Below, in pieces: positions 42,285-50,098 of a stretch of 64,000 nucleotides of DNA (the first letter of the stretch is position 1; each line of letters starts with the position of its first letter). The stretch comes from an uncultured Lachnospiraceae bacterium (GTDB taxonomy: Bacteria; Bacillota; Clostridia; Lachnospirales; Lachnospiraceae): contig CAMNSD010000010.1 of assembly GCA_946554445.1 (NCBI GenBank), positions 1-64,000 on the forward strand, given 5' to 3'. Made by a program: the position numbers and the translations under genes. The notes under the pieces were generated by a model. That model did not search any database, was not told where the DNA came from, and saw nothing but the letters and a program-made list of their open reading frames with translations.

Positions 42285-43601
42285 TCATCGATCAAACTGC
42301 GGCAGATATTCCTTGTTTTCCGCCAAGATATCATCCAAGATACTGCGGGCCACAGTCGCGGAGTTGACCAAGGGATGAATGGTCAGTGCCTGCAGGGCAG
42401 CCTCGTAATTGCCAGTGACGGCGGCTTCGATGGTAAGCTGCTCGTAGGCTTTTACAGTCTGCAGAAGCCCTCGGATCTTAAGCGGCGTATGGCCGATATG
42501 CAAGGGATGCGCCCCATTGGCATCGATGACGCAGTTACGCTCGATTACAGCATGATATGGCAGGTCAGCATTCGTACCGCAGTTTAGGACATTCACGGTT
42601 TGGATGTCCTTTTTGTTATTATAAATAGAGTCGATCAGGGAGCAGGCTGCGTCAGAATAGCGGGCGCCGCCCCTGGAAGCAAGCTGGGCAGGTTTTGTGT
42701 CCAGTTCAGGATTTCGGTACAGGTCGAACAGTTCTTTTTCCACTTTCTTGATCACTTCGCCCCGGCATCCGTCCCCTTCTGCAGCGGCGATACATTCCGC
42801 CAGCATTTCTGGCTGCATATAATAATATTTGAGGTAACTCACCGGCACCATCCCTATGGATTTTAAAAAGATCGGATCATAGTGGATTTCCGGGATGTTG
42901 GCCATAATCTCTTTGGCGGAGTCGGAGCAGATCTTGTCGATGGCTTCCGCAGTCACATCGCGGCCGCGCACCAGGACTTTCTGCGCCCAGATCAGGTGGT
43001 TGATACCCACGAAATCGCAGAACACATCATCCACAGGACAGTCAAATTTTTCCGCCATGTCATTGATCATATTGATGGGACAGTTGCACAGTCCGATTGC
43101 CTTGATGGAAGTGTGGTTTAATACGGCTTCCGTCAGGATACCGGAAGGATTAGCGAAATTGATCAGCCAGGCGTTCGGGCATAATTCTTCCATATCGTGG
43201 CAGATGTCCAGGATAACAGGAATGGAGCGCAGAGCCTTGGCAAAACCGCCGGCACCGGTGGTTTCCTGCCCGATTCTTTGATAGCGCAGGGGAATCCGTT
43301 CATCGCGGATGCGGGCGTCCAAAAGCCCTACCCGGAACTGTGTGGTGACAAAGTCGGCGTCCTTTAAGGCTTCCCGTCTGTCGGTTGTCGCGTGAATCTG
43401 TAAATCGGCGCCGCTCTTGGCTGCCATTCTCTGGGCAAGGGCAGTGACAATCTGTAATTTTTCTAATCCGGCATCAATATCCACCAGATAAATGTCTTTC
43501 ACGGGCAGGCTTGCAAGACGTTTGATGAAGCCTTCAATCAGTTCCGGCGTATAACTGGAACCTCCGCCGATGGTTGCGATTTTTAATCCTCTTTTAGTCA
43601 T
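42285..43601 (-). CDS. GH4 6-phospho-beta-glucosidase-type enzyme
   Basis: A 438-residue glycoside hydrolase of family 4. The N-terminal Rossmann fold binds NAD (IATIGGGSSYTPEL, residues 8-21). Metal-binding and catalytic segments are GLCNCP (Cys near residue 172) and GINHLIW (His near residue 200). Family 4 enzymes act by an oxidation-elimination route needing NAD and manganese. Sequence style fits the LicH/CelF-type phospho-beta-glucosidases. A strong AAGGAGG precedes the ATG. It is downstream of its likely LacI regulator on the same strand; no PTS genes are seen in the window to fix the substrate. Confidence 0.9.
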   Translation of the reverse strand: MTKRGLKIATIGGGSSYTPELIEGFIKRLASLPVKDIYLVDIDAGLEKLQIVTALAQRMAAKSGADLQIHATTDRREALKDADFVTTQFRVGLLDARIRDERIPLRYQRIGQETTGAGGFAKALRSIPVILDICHDMEELCPNAWLINFANPSGILTEAVLNHTSIKAIGLCNCPINMINDMAEKFDCPVDDVFCDFVGINHLIWAQKVLVRGRDVTAEAIDKICSDSAKEIMANIPEIHYDPIFLKSIGMVPVSYLKYYYMQPEMLAECIAAAEGDGCRGEVIKKVEKELFDLYRNPELDTKPAQLASRGGARYSDAACSLIDSIYNNKKDIQTVNVLNCGTNADLPYHAVIERNCVIDANGAHPLHIGHTPLKIRGLLQTVKAYEQLTIEAAVTGNYEAALQALTIHPLVNSATVARSILDDILAENKEYLPQFDR

Positions 43602-43630
43602 GATAGGTCCTCCTTTTAATACTTGAATTT

Positions 43631-43730
43631 GGTATAGGAAAATATTCCGCTTATCCGAGTCCGCGAAGCGGATCTCGCAAGGTATAGAAAAGTTTTTCGC
43701 TTATCCGAGTCCGCGAAGCGGATCTCGCAA
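43631..43730. repeat. Tandem 50-bp repeat with GAA-loop hairpin core
   Basis: Two exactly adjacent 50-base units (43631-43680 and 43681-43730) differ at only four positions, all in the first 20 bases. Each holds a 23-base core (43655-43677, 43705-43727) that folds as GAG-TCCGC-GAA-GCGGA-CTC. The same core, slightly changed, occurs at 56090-56112 and 56936-56958. It lies between LacI and the GH4 gene. Confidence 0.85.
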
Positions 43731-43757
43731 AGTTAATTTGCGAAGCAAATTAACTTT
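43729..43757 (+). terminator. 13-bp hairpin with T-run after the LacI gene
   Basis: AAAGTTAATTTGC at 43729-43741, GAA loop, GCAAATTAACTTT at 43745-43757, and further T to 43762 on the plus strand. It abuts the LacI stop codon. On the minus strand the T-run after the stem is only the three T within it, so it may terminate weakly there and could separate LacI from the GH4 gene. It shares the GAA loop with the adjacent repeats. Confidence 0.6.
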
Positions 43758-43760
43758 TTT

Positions 43761-44762
43761 TTAACGGCAGGTATCCCGCAAGATCAGTTCTGCCTCAAAA
43801 GTCCGGGTTTGCGCCTCCCTGCCGGGATTGGCGATGGCATCGAGCAGCAGTTCCACGCCGGCTTTTCCCATCTCATAGAGGGGCTGGCGCATGGTGGAAA
43901 GGCCCGGAAAGACGATATCCCTGGACTCGGGCGTGTCATCGTCAAATCCAATGACGGCCAGGTCATTTGGAATCGATAGTCCGGCTTCCATGGCGGCGCG
44001 CAGTACACCGTAGGCAGGCTTGTCGGCGCCCACGAAACAGGCATCCGGTTTCTTGCCCTCTGCGATCAGACGCCGCATCTGCTGGCAGGCAGTCTGTTCA
44101 AAGCAGTCTGCGTAGATGATGGAATCGGGACCAAGCGGGATTCGGTAGTCGTGCATGGCCTGCACGAAGCCGTTCAGGCGCTCCAGCGACACATCATAAT
44201 TCATATCATTGGTAATATGAATGATATTGCGATGTCCCTGCTTGATCAGATGCTCGGTTGCGGTATAAGCGCCGTGAAAATTATCGAGCAGGATTTGATT
44301 GATCTTACAGCCGTCCAGACTGCCCTCGATCAGGACACAGTTGACGGATTTGGCGGCAATGCTGCGGAAGAGTTCTTCGTCCTCCCGGTTGCTGCCGTAG
44401 GCGATAATGCCGTCTGTGCGCCCCTGTGCAAAATAGTCCACATATTTCATGCGGGTGGCAATGTCCTTTCGGCCGCTGCAAAATAACATATTGTAATCGT
44501 GCGCTTCCCCGGTATCCTGCAGACCGGAGATCAGGTCAAAGAAAAAATCATTGCACAGATCGTCCATGACAACCCCTATGGTCATGGTCTTTTGCAGTAC
44601 CAGCGCCCGCGCCAGGCCGTTTGGCACGTAGTTGTGTTTTTTCATGACATCCAGGATTCTCTGCCGGTTTTCGGGACTGACGCCCGGTTTGTTGTTGAGG
44701 ACTCTGGAGACAAGGGTTCTGGAAACATTCGCTTCTTTTGCTATCTCTGATATGGTTGCCAT
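43761..44762 (-). CDS. LacI-family transcription regulator
   Basis: A 333-residue repressor. The start is at ATG 44762 (MATISEIAKEANVS), preceded by GGGAGG; 28 codons upstream are open but lack family similarity. The helix-turn-helix at 5-24 has SRTLVSRVLNNKPGVSPENR, the hinge helix NGLARAL, and the periplasmic-binding-like core (TIGVVMDDLCNDFFFDLISG; PNDLAVIGFDDDTP). It lies upstream of the GH4 gene and divergent from a sugar kinase. Likely targets are the 44975 and 44850 palindromes. The effector is unknown. Confidence 0.9.
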   Translation of the reverse strand: MATISEIAKEANVSRTLVSRVLNNKPGVSPENRQRILDVMKKHNYVPNGLARALVLQKTMTIGVVMDDLCNDFFFDLISGLQDTGEAHDYNMLFCSGRKDIATRMKYVDYFAQGRTDGIIAYGSNREDEELFRSIAAKSVNCVLIEGSLDGCKINQILLDNFHGAYTATEHLIKQGHRNIIHITNDMNYDVSLERLNGFVQAMHDYRIPLGPDSIIYADCFEQTACQQMRRLIAEGKKPDACFVGADKPAYGVLRAAMEAGLSIPNDLAVIGFDDDTPESRDIVFPGLSTMRQPLYEMGKAGVELLLDAIANPGREAQTRTFEAELILRDTCR

Positions 44763-44849
44763 GACTGCCTCCCTGCATTGTGCGAATTGTGTGCTTTGCT
44801 GTTTTGTATGTTTGCCTTTACGTTGAATATGTTTTAAATGTTTCAAAGT

Positions 44850-44866
44850 TTACACATAAAGTGTAA
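44850..44866. promoter_or_regulatory. Palindrome in the divergent intergenic region
   Basis: TTACAC at 44850-44855 and GTGTAA at 44861-44866, spacer ATAAA. It lies about 90 bases upstream of the LacI start on the LacI side of the gap, the place for an operator controlling the regulator or the hydrolase. Confidence 0.5.
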
Positions 44867-44934
44867 CATAATGTATCAAAAAGTCAACAGGAAATATAAA
44901 AATGTAAATTTTATAGCATTTTTAAAATAAAAGA

Positions 44935-44964
44935 TTGACAAAAAGCGTAAAAATAGGCTAATAT
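44935..44964 (+). promoter_or_regulatory. Promoter of the sugar kinase gene
   Basis: TTGACA at 44935-44940 and TAATAT at 44959-44964 with an 18-base spacer (TATAAT at 44962 would give 21). The transcript would start about 85 bases before the ATG at 45059. Confidence 0.6.
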
Positions 44965-44974
44965 AATGAAAAAA

Positions 44975-44990
44975 TGTGAATCGATAAACA
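44975..44990. promoter_or_regulatory. LacI-type operator at the kinase promoter
   Basis: A 16-base imperfect palindrome TGTGAATCGATAAACA with a central ATCGAT; half sites TGTGAATC and TGTTTATC agree at six of eight positions. It lies just after the -10 element, so a bound repressor would block start-up. The even-length symmetry and central CG fit LacI-family operators. Confidence 0.6.
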
Positions 44991-45058
44991 CCGGCAAAGA
45001 ATTGTGAAAATTATTTTACTTATAAGTTCATGAGTTAGAAATTAGAAGGAGGACAGAT

Positions 45059-46051
45059 ATGAACTATCTTTTGGGAATCGACCAAGGGGGATCCAAGACG
45101 GCGGCAGCCATTATGCGCGAGGATGGAACGATTATCGGCACGGCGGTGGTCAAAGGCGCCTATTATCCGAAGCACGGAATCCCGCTGGCCCTGGACCGTA
45201 TGGAAGAGGCGGCGGAAGCGGCATGGACGCAGGCGGGTATCCGCAGGGAAGACATTTCTCTTTCGGTGGCAGGTGTTACCGGCATCGACTGGCCGGGAGA
45301 AGATAAAATGATAGAGGATGTCCTGCGTCAGAGAATAGATTTGGAACAGGTGACTGCCTGCAACGATATGATCAATGCCTTGTATACCGTGAAGGGGATT
45401 TCCCACGGGATGGTCCTATGTGCGGGAACGGGGATGAACGGTGCGATCATTGATGCAACCGGGCGGCAGTTTGTCTATGGGGATTATATGGAGGATGCCA
45501 TGCAGGGCGGCAGCGCTTTGGCTCAGAGAGCCATCCGCAAGGTCTTTGACGCCCAGATGGGATTGTGCGGTAGTACGGCGCTGACAGATTTATTCCTGCG
45601 ATATGCAGGTGTGGATACGGTGGACCGGCTGCTTCATGCCTACATGACGAAAGAGGGATTCTCGGAGGAGATACGTTTCTTGATGCCTGATATTATCCGG
45701 ATTGCAGGAGATCATGATCAGGAGACCTGTCATATGCTGGAAGAATTTGCGGCGCGGACGGTGGACTTCATCTTTGCCGGATTCCGCAAGATGGACATTT
45801 CCCCCAAACAGGAAAAAATCGTGCTGGCGGGAAGTGTATTGAAAGGGGCAGACAATTATCTTACGGGGCGGATTTTGGAGAAGATAAAGGAACGGGAACC
45901 GGAAGCGTCTGTGGTGATGGCGGAGTATGAGCCTGTGGTGGGAGCCTGTGTTATGGGACTTCGCGCATTGCAGATTTATGGCGAAACAATAGAGCAGAAT
46001 ATTGATGCGAGCGCACGAGAACGGGGACTTTGCCTGACTAAAAATAAATGA
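45059..46051 (+). CDS. BadF/BcrA-type ATPase, N-acetylglucosamine-kinase-like
   Basis: A 330-residue ASKHA-fold kinase: phosphate 1 motif LGIDQGGSKTAAAI (5-18), connect and phosphate 2 motif LCAGTGMNGAI (about 118-128), adenosine motif VLAGSVLKGA (about 260). This set is typical of the BadF/BadG/BcrA/BcrD group that includes N-acetylglucosamine kinases. Strong AGAAGGAGG precedes the ATG. Divergent from the LacI gene and probably under its control together with the GH4 hydrolase; the sugar is not certain. Confidence 0.8.
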   Translation: MNYLLGIDQGGSKTAAAIMREDGTIIGTAVVKGAYYPKHGIPLALDRMEEAAEAAWTQAGIRREDISLSVAGVTGIDWPGEDKMIEDVLRQRIDLEQVTACNDMINALYTVKGISHGMVLCAGTGMNGAIIDATGRQFVYGDYMEDAMQGGSALAQRAIRKVFDAQMGLCGSTALTDLFLRYAGVDTVDRLLHAYMTKEGFSEEIRFLMPDIIRIAGDHDQETCHMLEEFAARTVDFIFAGFRKMDISPKQEKIVLAGSVLKGADNYLTGRILEKIKEREPEASVVMAEYEPVVGACVMGLRALQIYGETIEQNIDASARERGLCLTKNK

Positions 46052-46114
46052 TGCAACTTTGATGCAAAAAAGATGGTACTTTGATGCAACTTAGATGAAA
46101 TTCTGATGCAGCCT
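46049..46114 (+). repeat. Six phased 11-bp direct repeats (TGATGCAACTT type)
   Basis: Units begin exactly every 11 bases at 46049, 46060, 46071, 46082, 46093 and 46104. Four have the perfect TGATGCA heptamer; two are degenerate (AGATGGT, AGATGAA). An 11-bp period places all units on one helix face, as in PhoB/OmpR-type operators. The array ends 66 bases before the amidase-deacetylase ATG. An inverted repeat, GTATGCTT at 46119-46126 and AAGCATAC at 46145-46152, follows. Confidence 0.75.
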
Positions 46115-46180
46115 GCCGGTATGCTTGATGTATGGAAAGATGGAAAGCATACAAAAGAGTTTTGAGAGGGGCGTCAGGAT

Positions 46181-47746
46181 ATGTACGGAGGGTCATCGTT
46201 TACTTGGGAATATGTCTGTGGTTATGAGACGAGGGAGCAGAGAAAAAGGCGTCTGGCCAGAAGGGCATATGTGTTGATGATCGTGTTGTGCATGGTTTGC
46301 CTGACGGTAGTGATTTCGGTGAGGTTCATTGCAGCAGGCGGACATCATTTATTGGCTGCAAAATGGGGAATCACAGAAATACTGGATACAGAAAACTTGT
46401 GGAATGGTGCAGGAAAAGTAGAGACAGATAGGCTGCTAATAGACGGTGTTGGGACAGCAGAGACAGCAGAGACAGAAAGCCTGCTGGGGAACGGTGAAGC
46501 AATTGCGGCACCGTTTGACATTATGATAGAACAGATGGCCCTGGCGGCACAGATAGCGGTTGCCGGTGTGGGTGACACGGTACATACGATGGTGGGGCTG
46601 GAATACATTCCCACGGTTTATCTGGATCCGGGACATGGCGGGACGGACGAGGGCTGTGCTAGGAATGGCGTTCTGGAAAAAGATTTGAATCTGGCCATCG
46701 CACTGCTGGTAAGGGACGAGTTGAGGGAAAAAGGCTATCAGGTGATCATGTCCCGGGAAACGGATGCCTACATTGCGAAGGAAGACCGGGTGAATGAGGC
46801 CAATCAGGCCGGAGCGGATATTTATATCAGCATCCATCAGAACGCCACGGATGAGGGCGCAGGAATAAGCGGGATGGAAGTATGGTATGAAGAGGATGAT
46901 TCCGGGCGTGACAGTAAGAGGCTGGCGCAGCTGATTCAGCAGCAGACTATAAAGAGTACGGGAGCCGTGGAGCGGGATTTGCGTGGCGATGCAGATTTTC
47001 ATGTGACAGGCAGCACCTCCATGCCCGCCTGCCTGATCGAGACAGGATTTCTCTCCAATGCGGCGGAACGCCGAAAACTCAGTCTTGCAGAATACCAGCA
47101 GCAGATTGCAGACGGTATCGTGCAGGGTGTTGTCTATTATTTTCATCCCAAGACCATGTATCTGACCTTTGATGACGGGCCTTCCGAGGAAAACACCCAG
47201 AAAGTGCTTGATATATTGCGGGACAGGGACATCAAGGCCACATTCTTTCTGGTGGGAGAAAGTGTGAGAAAGCATCCTGACATGGCGCGCAGGATCGTAG
47301 CGGAAGGACATACCATCGGCATTCACTGCGATAATCATGATTATAACGCCTTGTATGCGAGCGTGGACAGTTACGTGGCGGATTTTGAAAAGGCCAGACA
47401 GACCGTGTATGAGGTGACGGGGGTGGAGACGAATCTTTTCCGTTTTCCGGGCGGCAGTGTCAATGCCTATAACCAGAAGACGGGACAGGCTATCATCCAG
47501 GAGATGACAGCCAGGGGTTACATATATTATGACTGGAATGCAAGTCTGGAGGATGCGGTCAAGAACCCAGATCCCAAGAAACTGATTGCCAATGGGGTAT
47601 CTACCACATTTGGCCGCAAGAAGGTTATTCTGCTTGCCCATGATGTGGTGGGCAGTACGGGACTTTGTCTGGAAGAACTCCTGGACAGCCTGCCGGAATA
47701 TGAGATGAAACCTCTCAGCGAGGATGTGGCGCCTATCTGTTTTTAA
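46181..47746 (+). CDS. Bifunctional cell-wall enzyme: amidase_3 plus polysaccharide deacetylase
   Basis: A 521-residue membrane-anchored protein. Residues 30-50 are a membrane helix (YVLMIVLCMVCLTVVISV), then a linker to about 140. The amidase domain (145-325) has zinc ligands in LDPGHGG (H152), SIHQNA and a catalytic Glu in LIETGFLSN. The deacetylase domain (328-505) has the NodB motifs TFDDGPS (D331/D332), HCDNHD and RFPGGS. It would cut stem peptides from and deacetylate peptidoglycan outside the cell. Both active sites look complete. It overlaps the converging MFS gene by 14 bases. The 11-bp repeat array lies upstream. Confidence 0.9.
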   Translation: MYGGSSFTWEYVCGYETREQRKRRLARRAYVLMIVLCMVCLTVVISVRFIAAGGHHLLAAKWGITEILDTENLWNGAGKVETDRLLIDGVGTAETAETESLLGNGEAIAAPFDIMIEQMALAAQIAVAGVGDTVHTMVGLEYIPTVYLDPGHGGTDEGCARNGVLEKDLNLAIALLVRDELREKGYQVIMSRETDAYIAKEDRVNEANQAGADIYISIHQNATDEGAGISGMEVWYEEDDSGRDSKRLAQLIQQQTIKSTGAVERDLRGDADFHVTGSTSMPACLIETGFLSNAAERRKLSLAEYQQQIADGIVQGVVYYFHPKTMYLTFDDGPSEENTQKVLDILRDRDIKATFFLVGESVRKHPDMARRIVAEGHTIGIHCDNHDYNALYASVDSYVADFEKARQTVYEVTGVETNLFRFPGGSVNAYNQKTGQAIIQEMTARGYIYYDWNASLEDAVKNPDPKKLIANGVSTTFGRKKVILLAHDVVGSTGLCLEELLDSLPEYEMKPLSEDVAPICF

Positions 47747-48869
47747 ATAGTTCCAGCAGAATCAATCCGCAAAAGCATAAAAATGCGCCGAACAAAAGTG
47801 CCCACATCAGATTCTTTTCTGCCAACGCGCCAAAAATGAGATTGGTCCCGATGCCTGCGCTGTCGATCATAACGGCATTGATACTCAGGGCGGATGCCCG
47901 GTTGGGCGTGGTAATCTGGTCATTTTGCATCTGTGTCTGCAATGGGGTAAACAGGCTGAATGCGGCCCGAAGGACGAGGATACCCAACACTGCACCAAGG
48001 ATACTGTCAGTCAGCGCGAGAAGCACACATGCGGCGGCTGCGGACAGGAAGCAGATTCTTATCAGAACGGTTTTTCCTGTTTTGCGTGTCATGGCGGAAG
48101 AATATACCCCGCACATGCCTACGATTGTGACGATGATATAGAGATATCCGATTACCGTATTTGAAATTCCGACCTTGATATATATCAACTGGTTCAAAAA
48201 AACAGTCACAGTCTGATGTGTCTCGTTCAGGAAAGCAATTCCCAGCAACAAGAGAATCAGATATTTGTCTGAAAGTATCTGACGCAGAGTGGCGCAGAAG
48301 TTTTTTACAGTGGTCCGCTCCGGTGCTTCTTCCGCCACTTCCGTGAGGAACAGCGCCAATATCGCAGCAATGCCATAACTTATGACTGTCATAAAACCGG
48401 CCAGCCGGTAATCATCACCGATCAATGCAGAATAGATAAAAGCAGCTGCCAGAAGGCCTGCCATGCTCAGACTGTTATAAATGCCGAATACTTTTTGACT
48501 GTCACTGTCTCGGGAAGACAGATATAAAATACTGGTATCCACGCCTGATAGACCGGCAATCACCACACTCAGCAGGATGCGCTCCAACAAAAACAGGATA
48601 AATGTGTCCGCCCTCCAGAATATGATCTTGGAGATAAAATACAACAGACAGCATATGATCATTGTTTTCTTGTACCCGATTCTGTCTGCTATGATACCCC
48701 ACGGAAGTTCCAACAAAAGACAAAGTGCAAGCGAGATGCTCTCTATCAGTGTAATCTCAAAAACAGTAACGCCCTGCGCCTGCCGGTATAATGTGGCGAT
48801 CGGACCATAAAATACCATTCCCTGCAGGCAGGAGATGGCATACATCAAATATATATTTTTCTTTAACAT
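47733..48869 (-). CDS. MFS transporter
   Basis: A 378-residue major facilitator with about 12 membrane segments. Motif A is seen after helix 2 (LPWGIIADRIGYKKTM), and the second half repeats the fold (FLNETHQTVTVFLNQLIYIK; GVYSSAMTRKTGKT). The start is ATG 48869 after GAGAGGAAAGG; a TTG further up has no ribosome binding site. The size and drug-efflux style resemble mef- or tetA-like exporters, and the leader region holds an attenuator-like structure, but the substrate is unknown. Confidence 0.85.
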   Translation of the reverse strand: MLKKNIYLMYAISCLQGMVFYGPIATLYRQAQGVTVFEITLIESISLALCLLLELPWGIIADRIGYKKTMIICCLLYFISKIIFWRADTFILFLLERILLSVVIAGLSGVDTSILYLSSRDSDSQKVFGIYNSLSMAGLLAAAFIYSALIGDDYRLAGFMTVISYGIAAILALFLTEVAEEAPERTTVKNFCATLRQILSDKYLILLLLGIAFLNETHQTVTVFLNQLIYIKVGISNTVIGYLYIIVTIVGMCGVYSSAMTRKTGKTVLIRICFLSAAAACVLLALTDSILGAVLGILVLRAAFSLFTPLQTQMQNDQITTPNRASALSINAVMIDSAGIGTNLIFGALAEKNLMWALLFGAFLCFCGLILLELFKNR

Positions 48870-48897
48870 CACAAAACCTTTCCTCTCTGAATTTAGG

Positions 48898-48951
48898 AAC
48901 CACAAAAAACCATGTTGTTAACATGGATTGTTTTATCTGCCTTTTGTGGTT
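48898..48951 (-). promoter_or_regulatory. Attenuator-like nested hairpins in the MFS leader
   Basis: On the minus strand, CCATGTT-AAC-AACATGG (48910-48926) is followed by TTTTTT, a typical terminator. An outer pair, AACCACAAAA (48942-48951) with TTTTGTGGTT (48898-48907), overlaps the T-run. The two structures could compete. It lies 29 bases before the MFS start and after a short leader ORF, as in drug-inducible resistance genes. Confidence 0.6.
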
Positions 48952-48957
48952 TTTGTA

Positions 48958-48978
48958 TCAGGTTGGAAAGTTTTTCAT
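48958..48978 (-). CDS. Possible six-residue leader peptide (MKNFPT) for the MFS gene
   Basis: ATG AAA AAC TTT CCA ACC TGA, ending seven bases before the outer attenuator arm. The ribosome binding site is poor (GTGAGAA). Its placement between promoter and attenuator suits ribosome-stalling control. Highly speculative on its own. Confidence 0.3.
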   Translation of the reverse strand: MKNFPT

Positions 48979-49014
48979 GGATGTTCTCACATTTCTTTTT
49001 GTATATGATTATTT

Positions 49015-49043
49015 ATTTTACATTAAATTACAACGAGAGACAA
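49015..49043 (-). promoter_or_regulatory. Promoter for the MFS leader
   Basis: On the minus strand, TTGTCT (49038-49043) and TAAAAT (49015-49020) with a 17-base spacer. Transcription would start near 49007 and run through the leader ORF and attenuator into the MFS gene. Confidence 0.55.
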
Positions 49044-49104
49044 GATTACATTATAAGATTCGGGGAAAATTATATAAATAAAGTATAAATAATAAGATAT
49101 GACA

Positions 49105-49133
49105 TTGAATGTACTCTTTTAAGATGTTAGAAT
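49105..49133 (+). promoter_or_regulatory. Promoter of the degV gene
   Basis: TTGAAT at 49105-49110 and TAGAAT at 49128-49133, spacing 17. An inverted repeat TGTTAG (49125-49130)/CTAACA (49144-49149) overlaps the -10 and may be an operator. Confidence 0.5.
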
Positions 49134-49169
49134 GTAGGGAACGCTAACAGTGTGAAGGAGTGCATTTTT

Positions 49170-50057
49170 ATGCTTAAAATCATTACGGACTCGGCATCAG
49201 ATCTGCCCCGGGAATATATTGAGGAACATCATCTGCATGTGATTCCTACGCCAGTTGTGATCGATGATGTGGATTATTTCGATGGGGCTACAATTCAGAC
49301 AAAAGAATTTTATGGGATACTGGATGATATTAAGAGAGATGTAAAGACATATCATATTAATCCGGCGATGTTTACGGATGCGTTCCTGCCCTATGCCAAG
49401 GCGGGGGATACCATTATTTACCTGTGTTTTTCCACTGGAATAGCCGGCACGTTCAATGCGGCCAATGTGGCGAAGGCTAATGTACTGGAAGAATATCCGG
49501 ATTTTGACCTGACGATCATTGATTCCAAATGTGCGTCCATCGGATTTGGCATGGTGGTGTCAAAGCTTGTCACGATGTTGGAAAAGGGCGCTTCCAAGGA
49601 GGAGATTATTGAGGCGGCGGATTACTTTATTTCCCATGTGCGGCATGTGTTCACAGTGCATACACTGGCTTATCTGATTAAGGGCGGCAGACTGACGAAG
49701 TTCAAGGGGACGTTAGCGGAGACATTGGATATGAAACCAGTTCTGATCGTGGATGAAAATGGGGCATTGTCCGTGATCAAGACTGTGCGTGGACGGAAGA
49801 AGTCCTTGCGTTTCCTGTTAGAGTACGCGAAGGAGAACGGTTATCATCTGGAAGAGCAGATGGTTGCTCTCTGCCATGGGGAAGATGAGGAAGGACGGGA
49901 TTATATGCTCTCTCTGATAGAAGCGGAGATTCATCCCAGAGATGTTATGGTAGGGACCGTAGGCTGCGCCATCGGCGCACATACTGGGCGGGGGATTGTA
50001 GGTTTCTGTTTCTTCGATGCGGACGAAGGCAAATATAAAAGGTATTTCGCAAAATAG
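49170..50057 (+). CDS. DegV family protein (fatty-acid-binding type)
   Basis: A 295-residue DegV/FakB-like protein. The N-terminal ITDSASDLPREY is diagnostic, as are FSTGIAGTFNAA (fatty-acid head-group loop) and the C-terminal GAHTGRGIVGFCFF. Relatives bind a fatty acid and hand it to the FakA kinase for phospholipid synthesis. Start at ATG 49170 is preferred over GTG 49152, which precedes the GAAGGAG site. No FakA partner gene is near. Confidence 0.9.
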   Translation: MLKIITDSASDLPREYIEEHHLHVIPTPVVIDDVDYFDGATIQTKEFYGILDDIKRDVKTYHINPAMFTDAFLPYAKAGDTIIYLCFSTGIAGTFNAANVAKANVLEEYPDFDLTIIDSKCASIGFGMVVSKLVTMLEKGASKEEIIEAADYFISHVRHVFTVHTLAYLIKGGRLTKFKGTLAETLDMKPVLIVDENGALSVIKTVRGRKKSLRFLLEYAKENGYHLEEQMVALCHGEDEEGRDYMLSLIEAEIHPRDVMVGTVGCAIGAHTGRGIVGFCFFDADEGKYKRYFAK

Positions 50058-50098
50058 CAATAAAACAAGATGATGGAAGTGATTGGAGAGGAACAGTG

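Noticed and set aside
46436-47641. Minus-strand ORF of 401 codons inside the amidase-deacetylase gene
   Set aside because: Shadow of a gene with intact catalytic motifs; the antisense product has no recognisable features.
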